A stretch of DNA of 64,000 bases from Breviolum minutum Mf 1.05b.01 (taxonomy: Eukaryota; Sar; Dinophyceae; Suessiales; Symbiodiniaceae): the NCBI GenBank assembly GCA_000507305.1, contig DF240077.1, forward strand, positions 62,001-126,000. Reading direction: 5' to 3'. Position 1 is the first letter of the stretch. Every line of letters begins with the position of its first letter. Shown one piece after another: positions 10,101 through 20,779 of this stretch. A program made the position numbers and the translations under genes. The notes below the pieces were generated by a model. It was not told where the DNA came from. It did no database searches and worked only from the letters and a program-made list of their open reading frames with translations.

Positions 10101-12529
10101 GACTACTGTTCAGTGTTCCAACCACCAATTTCGACGAAGTTTGATCCCAAAATCCAGCTTTGAAAAGCAGCGCCTGCGTCATTGGTGGCGTCCAAACGTA
10201 TTGAAGATCCTACGACATGGAAAGAGCTGGACAGATGAGTATTCAGCAATTACAGGACCAGGAACGTACAAGAAATCCTATGTTACTTCCACTCCAGAGA
10301 AGCTCAATGCAGGCTCTGATGAATTGGAAAAATTAATCAGGAGTCGAAAGGCTAAGAGAATTCTGGATGCAGGGGCGGGCTCATGTTCTTTAGAGGGTGA
10401 ACTTCTCCGCAAAGGATATTTGCCGGATCTCCATAATTACCTGGCATTTGGTGCTTATGATTGTTCCATGATCAGAATTTGTGCTGAGCGTGGATCCATC
10501 TCTTTTCAGCACGACTGGCGCCAATCCCGTTACCCAATTTGTGCTGAAGCTGCAAGTACGATTTGATTCTTCAGTTCTGGGGCGTTCATCATATCCAGAA
10601 CCATCACCCATAGAATCCATGTATGGTATATTTACCTACATTTGGTTGATGTTTATGGTAAATGTAGGTAAATATACCATACATGGATGGTATGGGTCAG
10701 GATAGGATTACTTTCTTTGAACATCTTTTGGGACATCTTGATTGCGGTGGACTTCTTTTTTTGACTGAGGGTAATAAAACAGGCTGGCGGGAACCACTTC
10801 GGGCAGCACTGGAACCCTGGGAAAAGTCCAACAAGGTGACGAGAAAGGAGGGCGATGGCAAGAAAGGGATATCAATCTATCGCACTTGCTGAATTTTGTA
10901 GCAGCGGTTTGAGGAAAAAGGTCAAAGATTGTCAAAGATTTGCTGATTTTGTTTGATGAATTTGGAATTTGGAAAAAGGTTTTTTTTCTTTGAACAATAT
11001 CAAATGATATGTTGCAGGATTTTTTACTGAGTTGCCATGGGAATAGGCTGAGTTGCCATGAATTGACTGAATTGGCACTGTAAGGATGCATCAGGCAGAT
11101 ATTTCATGAATTTTCATGATATTTCATGATATTTCGGCCATGACGAGCAATCCTGCTGTTATAATATGTTATAATTCACCCAATTTATAACTTATAACGC
11201 TTTTTTTGGTTCACCCCCCTTTACGGTTGGGTTTCGGGTTTCCACCGGTTGTGTGGATTTTTACCAACCAAACCACCAACCACCAAGCACCGAGTCGTTG
11301 CTTCAACGACATCGTTTGGTCAAACAGCATGGCCTGCTCTGCGCCGACAACGTGCTACGCACAGCGGCGGCCGAATTCTTGTGGCGCGTGGCGAATCCAA
11401 CCTCAGCGCCAGGTGCAGGAGGGGGGTTGGAGTGGCTAGGCCATGGCCTCGACCTCGGATGTGACATGGGACCCCTGCAAATTTGGCCGAAAATAGATGG
11501 ATTTTACTGGGTGGTTTTTTACCCCCTAGAAGTTAGAAGTGGAGTCATGGGCCCCTACTTAGAAGTGGTTTTGGGGCCCATCTTGTAGGATTTTTCATTA
11601 AAAAAACACTGTCTTTTTTGGGGGGAATTCAAACTTGATGCAAATGTGTGGTGTTATATAATAACTCCTCAGTGGATCTGTGCTGGTGTTTTTTTTTGAT
11701 TGGCTGTTTCAATGTTGGGATGAATGAAGGTTATGCTCGATGAAGAAATGAAGATGAAAAGGAGATTCTTAGTTTATCAATGATGCACACCCGATTTTGT
11801 GAACATGGAACATTGGAAAAGAATGATTTCCAGAACGATTTCCCCTGCTTCCAGGGATCTTAATTTTCAAGTTTGATGTCAGTTTCTGGGGTTAAGGTCA
11901 AGTGATGAAATGTTATGAGTCTACACACCCGAAAACTGACATGACAATGGAAAAACAACAATTTCAAGATGTATCTCCTATTAAACATGTTAGTTTGCCG
12001 GAGGGTAAGTCTACGCGTTGGTGCCACTCCTTGAGAGGCTTTCACACTTTGCTGGTACCAGTGAATGAGGTTGTCAAGCAAGACGAAGAGGACCTTTGTT
12101 TTTTTCTCAACTTTTCGTACGGTGTATCTTCGTTGATAAGTATCACGGTATTTTCCCAGGACTGGATGTCGGTGACAGTGGTGAATCGTGGAGATTCCAA
12201 TGTTTTTGAGGAGGGGACGAGGGTTGGGGTGGTGATTTTGGTTTTTGGATGATTTTGTGGGTCTATTTTGCATTTGGCGGAAAAAGAAATAGTGGCAAAA
12301 TTTGATGACTGCAAGGTGTTTTTTGTTTTTTTCCATTTTGTTTTTAATTTATGTTCGCGATTTGGTAGAGCAAAAATGTTTCCAGTGCCTTTTTTTTGGG
12401 CTTTTCTCCACCCTGGGGGTCGGTCCCAACCGAACGCAGGTGCCTCCGGCCATGGTGGAATTGCAGCATAACTCCGAACGCTGGCGGCAACGTGCCACCA
12501 ATGTGGGTATGGAGCCGGAGGACGAATAA
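7180..12529 (+). CDS. Catechol-O-methyltransferase-like protein, six or more exons
   Basis: Class I SAM-dependent O-methyltransferase of the COMT type. Exon ~7180-7284 holds the SAM-binding loop (LVLDVGAYCGGSALRL); 7728-7799 has the acidic strand GAQVIAIELDTVNAAIAR; 8487-~8620 begins LEDRVKLFTGHTRQLLPRF and contains the FLDLWG motif; ~11295-11412 carries GLLCADNVLRTAAAEFLWRV; ~12160-12200 reads QDWMSVTVVNR; 12440-12529 reads PPAMVELQHNSERWRQRA and stops. Joining 7284 to 7728 and 7799 to 8487 gives continuous COMT-like sequence (CLPG-AQVIAIELD; AFAG-LEDRVK), fixing two introns with GT donors. The family transfers methyl from SAM to catechol-type hydroxyls; the substrate here is unknown. The N-terminus is not identified, and the exon 3 end and 12.2-12.4 kb joins are uncertain. 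The intron between ~8620 and ~11295 contains another methyltransferase-like gene. Confidence 0.75.
7827..7927. repeat. Family A inverted-repeat element, TSD TAA
   Basis: Starts CCCATAGGATCCATGG and ends with its inverse CCATGGATCCTATGGG. TAA lies directly on both sides (7824-7826, 7928-7930). It is inside intron 2 of the COMT-like gene. At 101 bp it belongs to a longer subtype, with AATGGTTGATCTTTATGG in the loop, shared with 56555. Confidence 0.9.
8250..8456. repeat. Family C elements, one truncated and one complete
   Basis: A truncated copy (TACTGTGGATGGAAGAAATCC) near 8253-8300 is followed by a complete one at 8354-8456 with ends TACTGTTGATGGAAGAAATCC and GGATTTCTTCCAACAG. Its right end lies about 30 bp before the COMT exon 3 acceptor, so it supplies most of the sequence upstream of that splice site. 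Confidence 0.75.
8925..9205 (+). repeat. Degenerate CT-rich minisatellite
   Basis: About 280 bp of variants of ACACTTCTCTGCAACACTC with a period near 14-15 bases, inside the large COMT intron. The reading frame over it is a by-product of the repeat. Confidence 0.8.
9420..10890 (+). CDS. Class I SAM methyltransferase-like gene nested in an intron, frame-broken
   Basis: Same strand as the surrounding COMT-like gene. The C-terminal part has the SAM loop KRILDAGAGSCSLEGELL (near 10360), YDLILQFWGVHHI (near 10557-10595) and FFEHLLGHLDCGGLLFLTEG (10710-10770), the order of motif I, post-I/IV and V in class I methyltransferases. Upstream frames read TGPEKLPVFHSGGF and DAVRILMQKGVLFLLSAADF, for which I know no family. 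The frame changes near 9612, 9830, 10160 and 10555; at 10160 and 10555 a single base would restore continuity. A 90-bp family A element (10607-10696) sits in the frame and adds a TAG. The lack of ordinary introns suggests a retrocopy or pseudogene; assembly indels are the alternative. The stop after IYRTC ends at 10890. Confidence 0.55.
10607..10696. repeat. Family A inverted-repeat element inside a coding frame, TSD TCA
   Basis: 90 bp, ends CCCATAGAATCCATGTATGG and CCATACATGGATGGTATGGG, flanked by TCA at 10604-10606 and 10697-10699. Removing the element and one TCA leaves CCATCAGGATAGG, which keeps the methyltransferase frame (IQNHQDRITFFEH). Left in place it introduces an in-frame TAG. GGGTCAG|GATAGG at the right edge matches a dinoflagellate AG|G acceptor, but no standard donor fits a precise excision. 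Confidence 0.93.
11420..12150. other. Intron sequence of the COMT-like gene
   Basis: Lies between the ADNVL exon and the QDWMSV exon. Begins GTGCAGG at 11413; an acceptor TTTTCCCAG ends at 12159. Contains AT-rich sequence and a short match (ACATGTTAGTTTGCCGGAGGG, 11983) to the right end of family I. Open frames at 11902-12252 are not independently supported, though part of the sequence before 12160 could be exonic. Confidence 0.4.
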
Positions 12530-12750
12530 TGGGAGGTGAATTTGCGGGGGGCCGGGCAGTTGCAAGGGTGAGGCCTGGAAGTTTCCAATGGAAGGCACGG
12601 TTAAATGAAATGATGCTTTGGGAATTCCCAAGATGTTTTGGAGAACTTTGGTTGGTTGAAATTTGGATGTGCACATCCTGTTTGTTTTTGGGAAGTGAAC
12701 AGATGTTGTTTTGGAATGTGATGCATTTCTACAACTTTGAGTTTTCTCAT

Positions 12751-12842
12751 CCTCACAGATCACCGCAGGAATTTGGAGACATGGCTCAGCATACAAAGGC
12801 AGTTCTGAAAAGTGTATCTATTGCGCCAGTTCTGGAAAAAAG
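12751..12842 (+). CDS. Possible exon, unrecognised
   Basis: After acceptor CATCCTCACAG the frame reads SPQEFGDMAQHTKAVLKSVS and IAPVLEK. Hydrophilic and compositionally coding-like, but there is no family match and no clear donor. It follows the COMT-like stop by about 220 bp, so it would belong to another gene. Confidence 0.25.
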
Positions 12843-12949
12843 GGTGCTCTTTTTTCCGAATCTTTTTTTGCGAGCTTCCAAGGGTGGAAAATATGTGGAA
12901 CGATGCTTCCGCATGGTATATATTTTCAGAGTGACTTAAGGTAAAGTTG

Positions 12950-14370
12950 CGAGAATTGTTGGTGCGAAAAACACAATTGATAGAAGCTTTGAGAGGTTTC
13001 TTCTACCTTCATTTTTTAGAGTTAAAGTTTTTGCATATCCAGCGAGCTTGGAATATTTTAGTGGAAACTCATGAAAACCCACGGTTTAGGCTTCCACACC
13101 GTTTTGATGACCCTAAAAAACCGAAAAAAACACATTGCACGCACAGACACTCAGGACGCAAACGCAAAACGGTGGTGAAATTTGAGACCCGAAACCTCTA
13201 AGGTGAAACTTGGTGGTGCTTTCCATGTTGGAGTTGAAGTAGATGGCATTGAATGGTCAACATCTCGGTTTTGAAGGATGTCACATGGGTCATGGTACCT
13301 ACTGACTGGCGACCACCTGGAAACCCGGCCTCTCTTTTCTCCCCCCGAAAAAAACAACATGTCAACGAACGTGATGGAAAACAGTTCAGATGAAGTTTTT
13401 TGGGTTTCAAATAGATTGGAATTTGTGGTTGGAAAAAAGACAAACATGTAGGACATTTGGAACAACTTCTACTGACTTCCACCTTCCGATTGTTTTTCTT
13501 TGCCAATGGATGAAACATCCTTCGCACCAGCTTGGGGATGGTGAAAAGTATGGCTGTAAAAACACTCACAATGAACCAACATCATATGTATATATATATA
13601 TAATATTATATCATATATACCTAAACCATTCAGATAGTTTCAACTATGTCTGGCTTGAGGTGCCAGGATTTCATATATAGAATATATCTCTTTCATGATT
13701 TCCATTCTGAAGACATCATTTTTTAAAAAAAAATGTCATCTACTTCCTTTGGGAATGTTGTCTTGTCCTGTTTGTGCTGAGGTCATATGGCCGAACCTTC
13801 CGCGACTCGCGGTGAGGATGCTCAAGAAATAAGGAGATTGCGCACCTTTCCTTAATGATGAATTTCAAAAAGAATAATTGTCAGCACTTTCCACAAGGTC
13901 AACTATGTATATATATGTTTTGCTTATGCTGATTGTTCTTTTTTGGCCAACAAAAACACCTCCACACAGGCACAGAATCACTGCAACGAAACGGGCATCC
14001 CCCCAATGCCACGGTTTCCCCTCCAAGAAATAGCCGGCCTCGTGAAGTGATTCTGAAGCCAACCATCATCCCTTAAGGGCACGCCTTAAGACTATATTGA
14101 TGGCTGCAATCCCAAGCAACCACCTGAGATGTATGAAAACCCTATTAACTCATGGGATTTCAACTACCAACCTCAACTGCAAACCATCAAGGCCGTAAGG
14201 GCCGGAAACGGCCGGAATCCCCCTTAAGGCCAGGAGTGGTGGGAGTGCCTCCTAGAAAGGATCCCAATCACAGCTTCCGGCAGTTGGGGAAACCTGGATT
14301 TTTTCGGCAGGGTGTGGTTTTTTGTTGGGCGCTACCGGAGCTTATATCAATTTGGGTTTTCTAGGTTCTT
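12950..14370. other. About 1.4 kb without a supported gene
   Basis: Contains short open frames on both strands, an (AT)n-like stretch near 13588-13620 and a block at 13960-14060 (AATGCCAC...AAATAGCCGGCCT...ACCATCATCCCT) also seen near 22505-22560. A partial family C element is at about 14105-14185. Confidence 0.4.
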
Positions 14371-14372
14371 TT

Positions 14373-14503
14373 NNNNNNNNNNNNNNNNNNNNNNNNNNNN
14401 NNNNNNNNNNNNNNNNNNNNNNNNNNNNNNNNNNNNNNNNNNNNNNNNNNNNNNNNNNNNNNNNNNNNNNNNNNNNNNNNNNNNNNNNNNNNNNNNNNNN
14501 NNN
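14373..14503. other. Assembly gap, 131 N
   Basis: Unknown bases followed directly by about 20 T and then (AT)n-rich sequence to 14640. The homopolymer beside the gap suggests a sequencing stop. Confidence 0.99.
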
Positions 14504-14504
14504 T

Positions 14505-14640
14505 TTTTTTTTTTTTTTTTTTTCGGGAAAAATGCCTATATGTACGAAACATATACATATATATATATTATATATATATATATCCATATGTATATATATA
14601 CATATATATACACATATATATGTAGATAGTATATGTATAA
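14505..14640. repeat. Poly-T followed by AT-rich microsatellite
   Basis: T-run, then TATATA/CATATA repeats to about 14640. The open frames across it are low-complexity artefacts. Confidence 0.85.
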
Positions 14641-15295
14641 TATGTAACGTCTACATTGCCCATTTTGATAATTTGAGAATGAAACGCAATTCAGCAGATA
14701 CAGTAGTTTTGTTTTAAAATTTCACCTCCCAAAGCCATGGAAATCTGCAAGATGGGCCCCTCAGCCGATCGTTATAAATGGAAGCAAATGGGATCCCTTA
14801 ATTTATGGCCTTCTAAATACCCAGGGGTTACATGTTAACCCCTATTAATATAAGTAGAGTTATTGGGGACCCTACCTTTTTTCCACTGGTTTTCCCCGGG
14901 GCCTGAGCCTCACTTAGGACGATTCCATTAGGTTCAGCACGGATGTCAATGGAGCAGCTCAACAAGTTGATTACCGAATTAATCGAGGTGTGGCTGGTTG
15001 GGCTGCTTAGCAAAAAACCCATGGGGGAAAAAAAAGATACACCAAGAAGCAATTTGGGGGGTGATCTGTTTGGAGTGATTCCTTTTTTTTGTGGGAAGTT
15101 GTAGTTGCACCCATGTGAAAATCAGATGGAAGTTAAAAAATGGTATGTCAGGTGTAACTGTTGAATCGATACTTGAAAAGAATTGCATATCAGATGCAAC
15201 TTTGGAAAATATGGATAAAACAACGGCATATGAGAAATGTATTCAGATGCAACTTTGGAAGAATTCCTTTTGAATTACAACACGGAAAGGTTTTG

Positions 15296-15470
15296 ATGTC
15301 AAAACAACAACCACGGGTGTTTGTTCTCGGATCCGTTTCACCCCAACTTCGTGAGACAGTTGCCAGGATTACCCTGGCCGCTCCTATGATGTCTTGCGGT
15401 GCGTCCGTGCTACGTTTATTGCTTTGGAATGGTTTTGATCCCCATGGAAAAAAAACATCAGGGACATCTC
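15296..15470 (+). CDS. Possible exon, unrecognised
   Basis: Frame reads PRVFVLGSVSPQLRETVARI and TLAAPMMSCGASVLRLLLWN, a plausible alpha/beta segment. Splice sites are not clear (AG occurs at 15293 and later GT-containing positions). Upstream, 14935-14990 also reads like coding sequence (DVNGAAQQVDYRINRG, then AATCGAG|GTGTGG) and might be a preceding exon. Confidence 0.3.
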
Positions 15471-15559
15471 CCTTGAAGCACCTGAGATTTATTTTGCCAC
15501 TACTCCCACTACCACGGAAACGTTTAAATAGATTTTTTCTACACCCCTGAAGTTTAACA

Positions 15560-16590
15560 TGGCCCTTGACAAATGGTGGGACTGGTTTCGACGATCCGGC
15601 TTCCTATTGAGTTTCGGTAACTTTACAGGGGCGTTTGCTATTAAACGTCGGGGTTTGGGGGGGGGTATCTTTCTTCAAATTCCTTCCCACTTCTTGGAAG
15701 CTTTCTTGGCTCAAACCATTGGTTCAGTGCATCAACCCTTGGGGGGACGACTAAACATGTCGAGTCAAAGGCCATGATTTGAAGGGAAAACGGAAAACAA
15801 AAACAAAACGTAGAGTAGAGTTGAACTTGGCTTTTGAAGGTGGCTGGTTCCCAAGAATTTTTGAAAGACAATTTTTGCCATTTTGATCATCTCTAGATAT
15901 ATGATATATGTATATTATATATATGTCATTTACATACACACACCATTTGTGTTTTTTCTGTTCCATGTATCATCATGTATCTTGTGCTGGTTTTTTCGAT
16001 GACAGGCACATCATGATTGCCGATGAGGTGGGGTTTTCCACGAGATTGGAGCCGGAAAGTTCGTTGTAACAAAGCCTCAGGAAAATTTGAGCAGCAAAGT
16101 CAACCATGTCCCACAACCAAATGTAGGTATATATACCATACATGGATCCTATGGGTGTTGAATGAATGAAAGTTTATTTACACCTTTTGAAAAAAATAAG
16201 ATGGACACAACCAAAGATTCTGAATATATATAGTTGAAAGAAAAATCCTCTGAACGAACAAAAACACATCATTTTCTTGAATTTTTTGACTTCCATATTG
16301 GTTTTCGGGAGCGTAACTACTTGGTCCCTTCATACTTTTTTTTCGGCACATACAGCCCGACAGGAAGCATTGCTGGGAATGGATCGGTCCAAAGGCCAGG
16401 GTGCTTTGACGGGGTGAAACCTGGCATGACCCCAAGGGAATGGGTTTCGGAATCCAAGGTTTGTTGAAGATTTTTGATTGGAAAACAAATAAAGATCTTT
16501 ACATCTTTCCTTGGTTTTGCAAGAGTTTTTTTTGGGGCATGCTTGAAAATTCTATATTTGTACATAACATGAAGATTTTTGTTCTCCGAC
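15560..16590. other. About 1 kb with only repeats
   Basis: No supported exon. Includes AT-rich simple sequence at 15890-15935 and a family A half-element at 16114-16155. Confidence 0.4.
16114..16155. repeat. Family A right half-element
   Basis: CAACCAAATGTAGGTATATATACC then ATACATGGATCCTATGGG. The left arm is absent, so it cannot form the hairpin; a truncated copy. Confidence 0.8.
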
Positions 16591-16592
16591 AA

Positions 16593-16694
16593 TCTAACAT
16601 AGCTGGCTGGAAAATGAAGTACTGGATTTGAAGATGTAGAATCTTCTATTAGAAATGGGGGATCATTCCAGCCAGCTATGTTAGTTTACCAGAC
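16593..16694. repeat. Family I inverted-repeat element
   Basis: AACATAGCTGGCTGGAAAATGA is inverted at the right end as CATTCCAGCCAGCTATGTTAG, followed by TTTACCAG. About 100 bp. A sister copy is at 19853-19949. Confidence 0.85.
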
Positions 16695-17024
16695 GGGAAT
16701 CCGATGATGGTCTGTATGCATTTTTCGCCAATTCAAAGTTGGTCTGTTTACCCTGAAACTTCGTTGACTGCGTCAAGGTTCAAGTTGGCCAATGAGTTTG
16801 GTTGGAACTCATGGGCCAAAAGATGGCAAGATGCAAGAACTTCAGGGACTCATGGAACTGCACGAAACCATGAAACTGAATGAAAGCATCCTCAAAAGGT
16901 GTTGAAATTGAATTTTGGGTTCCGGTTTCGGAAATCGGAAATCAACAGTTACAGCAAGCAAATCAACCCCACAAATCCTACCTTGCAAAGACCGTAGTAT
17001 TCTAGTGCACATTGCGCCTGCTTG

Positions 17025-17141
17025 CTGCAATTTCAAATGGCACTGCGTTTGTTGGGGCTACTGCAGCAGCTATTGGCACTACACTTTGTGTGGGGTCAAT
17101 ATGTACCTTGGTCGCCATGGAAAAAGCTCTGATCACTTCTC
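17025..17141 (+). CDS. Exon encoding a hydrophobic (membrane) segment
   Basis: Frame reads LLAAISNGTAFVGATAAAIG and TTLCVGSICTLVAMEKALIT, a long apolar stretch able to span a membrane, ending at donor TCTCAG|GTAAGACC (17141/17142), which is close to consensus. Acceptor side unclear. No family recognised. Confidence 0.45.
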
Positions 17142-17224
17142 AGGTAAGACCACAAGTTGCAATGACGCGCCATGCCTTGTATTTTTTTTGTGGAAGTTAA
17201 ATCAACTGCCAGGATTTTTACATG

Positions 17225-17276
17225 TTTAGGCTGAGGGATGCATATAAATCTTCATTTTGCCACTGTTACTAGGAAG
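17225..17276. repeat. Family J repeat fragment
   Basis: CTTCATTTTGCCACTGTTACTAGGAAGGGG resembles blocks at 296-350 and 20114-20205. Confidence 0.4.
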
Positions 17277-17683
17277 GGGGCCAACCCAAAACTGCCATAT
17301 ATTGACACATCATCATCTTATTAATTGGGATGAGAGAAATTTTTAGCAGTGGAAAGTGGAAGGTGTTTGTTTGGGATATTTGGTCGCCTAAAAGTGAAAT
17401 AGTCTACAAATATGTATATATATATATACATAAAATCCTGAAAATTAATGGTTGGAAAACTGCTTTCCTTTTGGGAACGTCTATTCTCACGGGCTATCTT
17501 AGTTTTGGGGAGTAATCCTGGTGCTGCCTGTTTGCCTCCACCTTTGTACCCCACAAACCCATGGAAGATTTTAAGCCTTAAAGATATGAGTCGTAAGTTA
17601 GATATACCACAAACAAAAACAGAGAAATGTAAATTCCCATGGCATGCTGAAAAAAATTGTTGAAACTTTCAAACATCCACCAG

Positions 17684-17800
17684 GATTTTCCCATCGACAG
17701 CTGTGCCTGTCACATTTTCTACGAGCATTGGGTTCAGATGCAGTTGGTGATCTCCAAAACGATACTTGGCCCTTAAGATTTGAGTTCCTGGCGTGGCGGG
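17684..17800 (+). CDS. Possible exon, unrecognised
   Basis: After acceptor TCCACCAG the frame reads FSHRQLCLSHFLRALGSDAV and GDLQNDTWPLRFEFLAWR, ending near GTGGCGG|GTGAGG. Both splice signals are plausible and the translation is balanced. No known domain. Confidence 0.4.
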
Positions 17801-18384
17801 TGAGGCTTGGATTGGATAGATTTCTGATTTCGACTCTCATTTCGAAGAAAAACAAACATGAATTAAATTTACAGATGGTATCTTGACTTCCAAGATCGTT
17901 TTCACAACTGTTGTTCGCAAGGACGTCCAAATCACCTGATCTTCTCGCCAAGGATGACAGAAGACTTTGCTGAGCAGGTGCCGGAAGAGGTTGAAGGATT
18001 TGGAAGCAATCCATCAACATGAAGCAACTATTGATAGATATTTTTCAGCGTGATTTTTTGTTCAAACATGTATAGAAATGTCTCAAAGAAATCTCCTCGC
18101 CTAAAGAAAATACTTGGAGAACCTGGGAACCTCTAGGTTTCTTCAGACACTTTGCACTAAAACTCCACTAAACAGTTGGCGACAAAAAGCAGTCCTGAAG
18201 GTTTTTTTTTGGTGAAATGCAAGCATTCTTGACAAAACTAACAGCCAAAAAAAGACTCCTGAAAAATGGGTGGTTCCCAAAGGTGATGTATATATATATA
18301 TATATATTATATACACAGTATAAGCTATAAGTCCTTCCTTCCTTTTTTTAGAGAAACAGATGTATTGCCTAAAAAAATCTTCAG

Positions 18385-18467
18385 GGGTTTTTTGTTCAAG
18401 GCCTTGGATGAGAGATCCGGAGTTCGAAAAGCCATTGCCTTTGACAACTGTCAAGATCTGCGAAAGG
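18385..18467 (+). CDS. Possible exon, unrecognised
   Basis: Frame reads GFLFKALDERSGVRKAIAFD and NCQDLRK up to donor GCGAAAG|GTGGGG. The acceptor may be ATCTTCAG (18384). Not assigned to a family. Confidence 0.35.
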
Positions 18468-18479
18468 TGGGGGAGAGAA

Positions 18480-20110
18480 AAAACTCGAGAAATTCTAGCA
18501 ACCCCCCCCAAAAAAAGGTGGGAGAATATATAGGATGTATACTAATGAATGATATATGCGTATAAAGATATATTGTATACATGTTCTGCATACATAGGTA
18601 CATTGCATTCCCCGGAATATTTTGGTTGAAAATAGAACACCACAAAGATTTCACCCCAGTTCCCCTGGCGAGGTACCTAATTCCTTGGCCTGGACGGTGT
18701 CAACAGCAGCACAGACTGATTGCGCACCAGGACAGATGAGTCACTTGGAGGATTTTTATGTTACAAGTGTTTCCAAGCAAACCTGGGAGAAAATCACGTA
18801 GGAATGGAAATCCAAAGTTTGCTGATCTGGATCTTTTTTTTTTTTTTTCGAACAACAGCTTAGATGTATCGGGGTCCACCATAAGAACCTTGTTACATGG
18901 GAAAATCGAGCCTAAAGATTGACAGGTATTGTCCCTTGCTTGGTGATGAATGTAGGATGATGTAGGGTTTCTCCTATTTTTTTAAGGGTTGTTTCAAGTG
19001 ATTATGGCAAACCCTGCGTATATATTTGTATGCATATATGTAAATATGCACATACTTTCTGTATATGTTTACTTTTTTTCCCTGCAATCATGGAAGTGGA
19101 ACATGTTGCCTGTTTGGAGACTAGCGCAATTTTCCACCATGATTTGAGGAAGAGTTTTTCCATCCATCCTGGCACTACCTTGGTAGGATGTAGCAGAATC
19201 ATCCAAGTTGTACTGTTTTCTTTTTGTGGCTTTTTAAAACAGCAAGAACAACATCAAACGAAACACGTTGTTTTTAAAGGTTTCGTTTTTTAAGTCTTTT
19301 TTTTTTCAAAACAAACAAGTTGTTTTGATTTTCCACAAGAACAACATCATTTTTTCTGTTGGTATCTTAAAACCGGGCTGTTCGGATTTTGAGGAAAATA
19401 TTTGATGTTGAAAGATTGCCTGGAAGTTTTGAAAGTGCAAATGAGCAGTGACTAAAACCCATGGTTATTTGCGGTATATATGGGATTATACTAGAAAGAT
19501 ATATAGGGATTATGTCATAAACCATGAAATAAGGATCCCTATTAACCAACCAGGTTTTTATGGTTCATGTCAGCCACGGGTTTTGAGAAAAATCACCGTC
19601 GGTTTACAGCAGCTCTCAGATCAGCAGGGTTTTTGACAAGGCTCGCCCTTAGGGATATGCTAACGCCCCCCTATGAAGGGTTGGAAAAGAGAGCTGGGAA
19701 TTCTTCGTGGAGTGTACAACAATATACCCACCCGGCATCCAATCACCGAAACTGAGAATGGTAATGGAACCTAACTATTATGCTGACGAGGTGATTGGAC
19801 ACCCCAATCATCAGCTGAGAATATGACTGGATGCCTAGGGATAGATAGACTCTGGTAAACATAGCTGGCTGGAAAATGGATCCGGATTTGAAGATATATT
19901 TCGTATTGAACATCGGGATATTCCATTGCTATGTTAGTTTACCAGAGGGTAGGTTTGTTGTTTTTGACTAAGAGGCATTATTTTTTTTGAGAGGGAAAGG
20001 TTTTTGTATAGCATTTTCCAGTCGGATGTGTATGTGATTGTATTATGATACACACACACATACACATATACTGTGTATATACAATTATACATATATATAT
20101 ATATATATAG
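18480..20110. other. About 1.6 kb, mostly repeats and simple sequence
   Basis: Weak exon candidate at 19082-19205 (MEVEHVACLETSAIFHHDLR, then KSFSIHPGTTLVGC). Includes the family I element at 19853-19949 and (AT)/(TACACA) simple sequence at 18290-18310, 19020-19070 and 20040-20110. Nothing else supported. Confidence 0.4.
19853..19949. repeat. Family I inverted-repeat element
   Basis: CTCTGGTAAACATAGCTGGC at the left and GCTATGTTAGTTTACCAGAG at the right are inverted copies; about 97 bp, same family as 16593-16694. Confidence 0.85.
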
Positions 20111-20238
20111 ATACACCCTCCCAGTAGCAGTGGCAAATGACGATTTATAGAAATTCCCTCCTAAACATGTAACGTCATCCTGGGTGCCACTGTTACTTAA
20201 AAGGGGTCACACCCAAAAAAAACGGGCATCCGAAGGCA

Positions 20239-20598
20239 TTGCGAACTTGGTTTGGAAGTTCATGAAGTATGCCACCAATTTCATTCCCATAGGATCCATG
20301 TATGGTATATATACCTACATTTGGTTGATTTTTATGGTAAATGTAGGTAAATATACCATACATGGATCCTCTGGGATTTGTTTTCACTCCATTTATAAGC
20401 ATGTTGCTTCGGACAGAGCTTACGGAGCATTTGCTTTCAGATGATTTTCACGTTGCAGATCTCTTAGGTACTTTCATTATGTGTTCGCAACTTGCGCTGT
20501 TGAAGAACGACTTCGAACTAGCGCTGATGTACTCTGAGATTGTCCTATGGCCCACAGATTCTACTGGGTGGTCTGCGGGGAGATCTTGTGGCAAGTAA
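20239..20598 (+). CDS. Coding exon(s) interrupted by a family A element
   Basis: After CATCCGAAG|GC the frame reads GIANLVWKFMKYATNFI, then the family A element, then CFHSIYKHVASDRAYGAFAFR in the same frame to a stop at 20444. The element itself (90 bp, 30 codons) is open in this frame. A second frame downstream of the element reads LLRTELTEHLLSDDFHVADL and LALLKNDFELALMYSEIVLW to a stop at 20598. I cannot tell which frame is native after 20376; a splice or frameshift between them is possible. No family recognised for either. Confidence 0.35.
20286..20375. repeat. Family A inverted-repeat element, TSD ATT
   Basis: 90 bp, CCCATAGGATCCATGTATGG ... CCATACATGGATCCTCTGGG, flanked by ATT on both sides (20283-20285, 20376-20378). 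A near-perfect hairpin with the loop GGTTGATTTTTATGG. Confidence 0.95.
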
Positions 20599-20696
20599 AC
20601 AAACCATAATCGCTTGGCAATCATGAGAATTTTGAGTGCCCATTCATCCGTTGCCAGTTACCAGACTGTTTTTCTAAAGAAGCATCTAAACCCTGC

Positions 20697-20779
20697 AGCA
20701 CCTGGGATGGTACTAAAACCTTGTAAATAATGGGATTTCAACTGCCAACCTCAACTGGTCTTCTCGCCGGATTTCTGAA
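20697..20779. repeat. Family C element, right-hand part
   Basis: CACCTGGGATGGTACTAAAACC, then TAAATAATGGGATTTCAACTG, ending GGATTTCTGAACCATCA. The left inverted end is missing. Confidence 0.65.

Noticed and set aside
14312-14717. Open frames spanning the assembly gap
   Set aside because: They run through unknown bases, poly-T and AT repeats; no coding signal.
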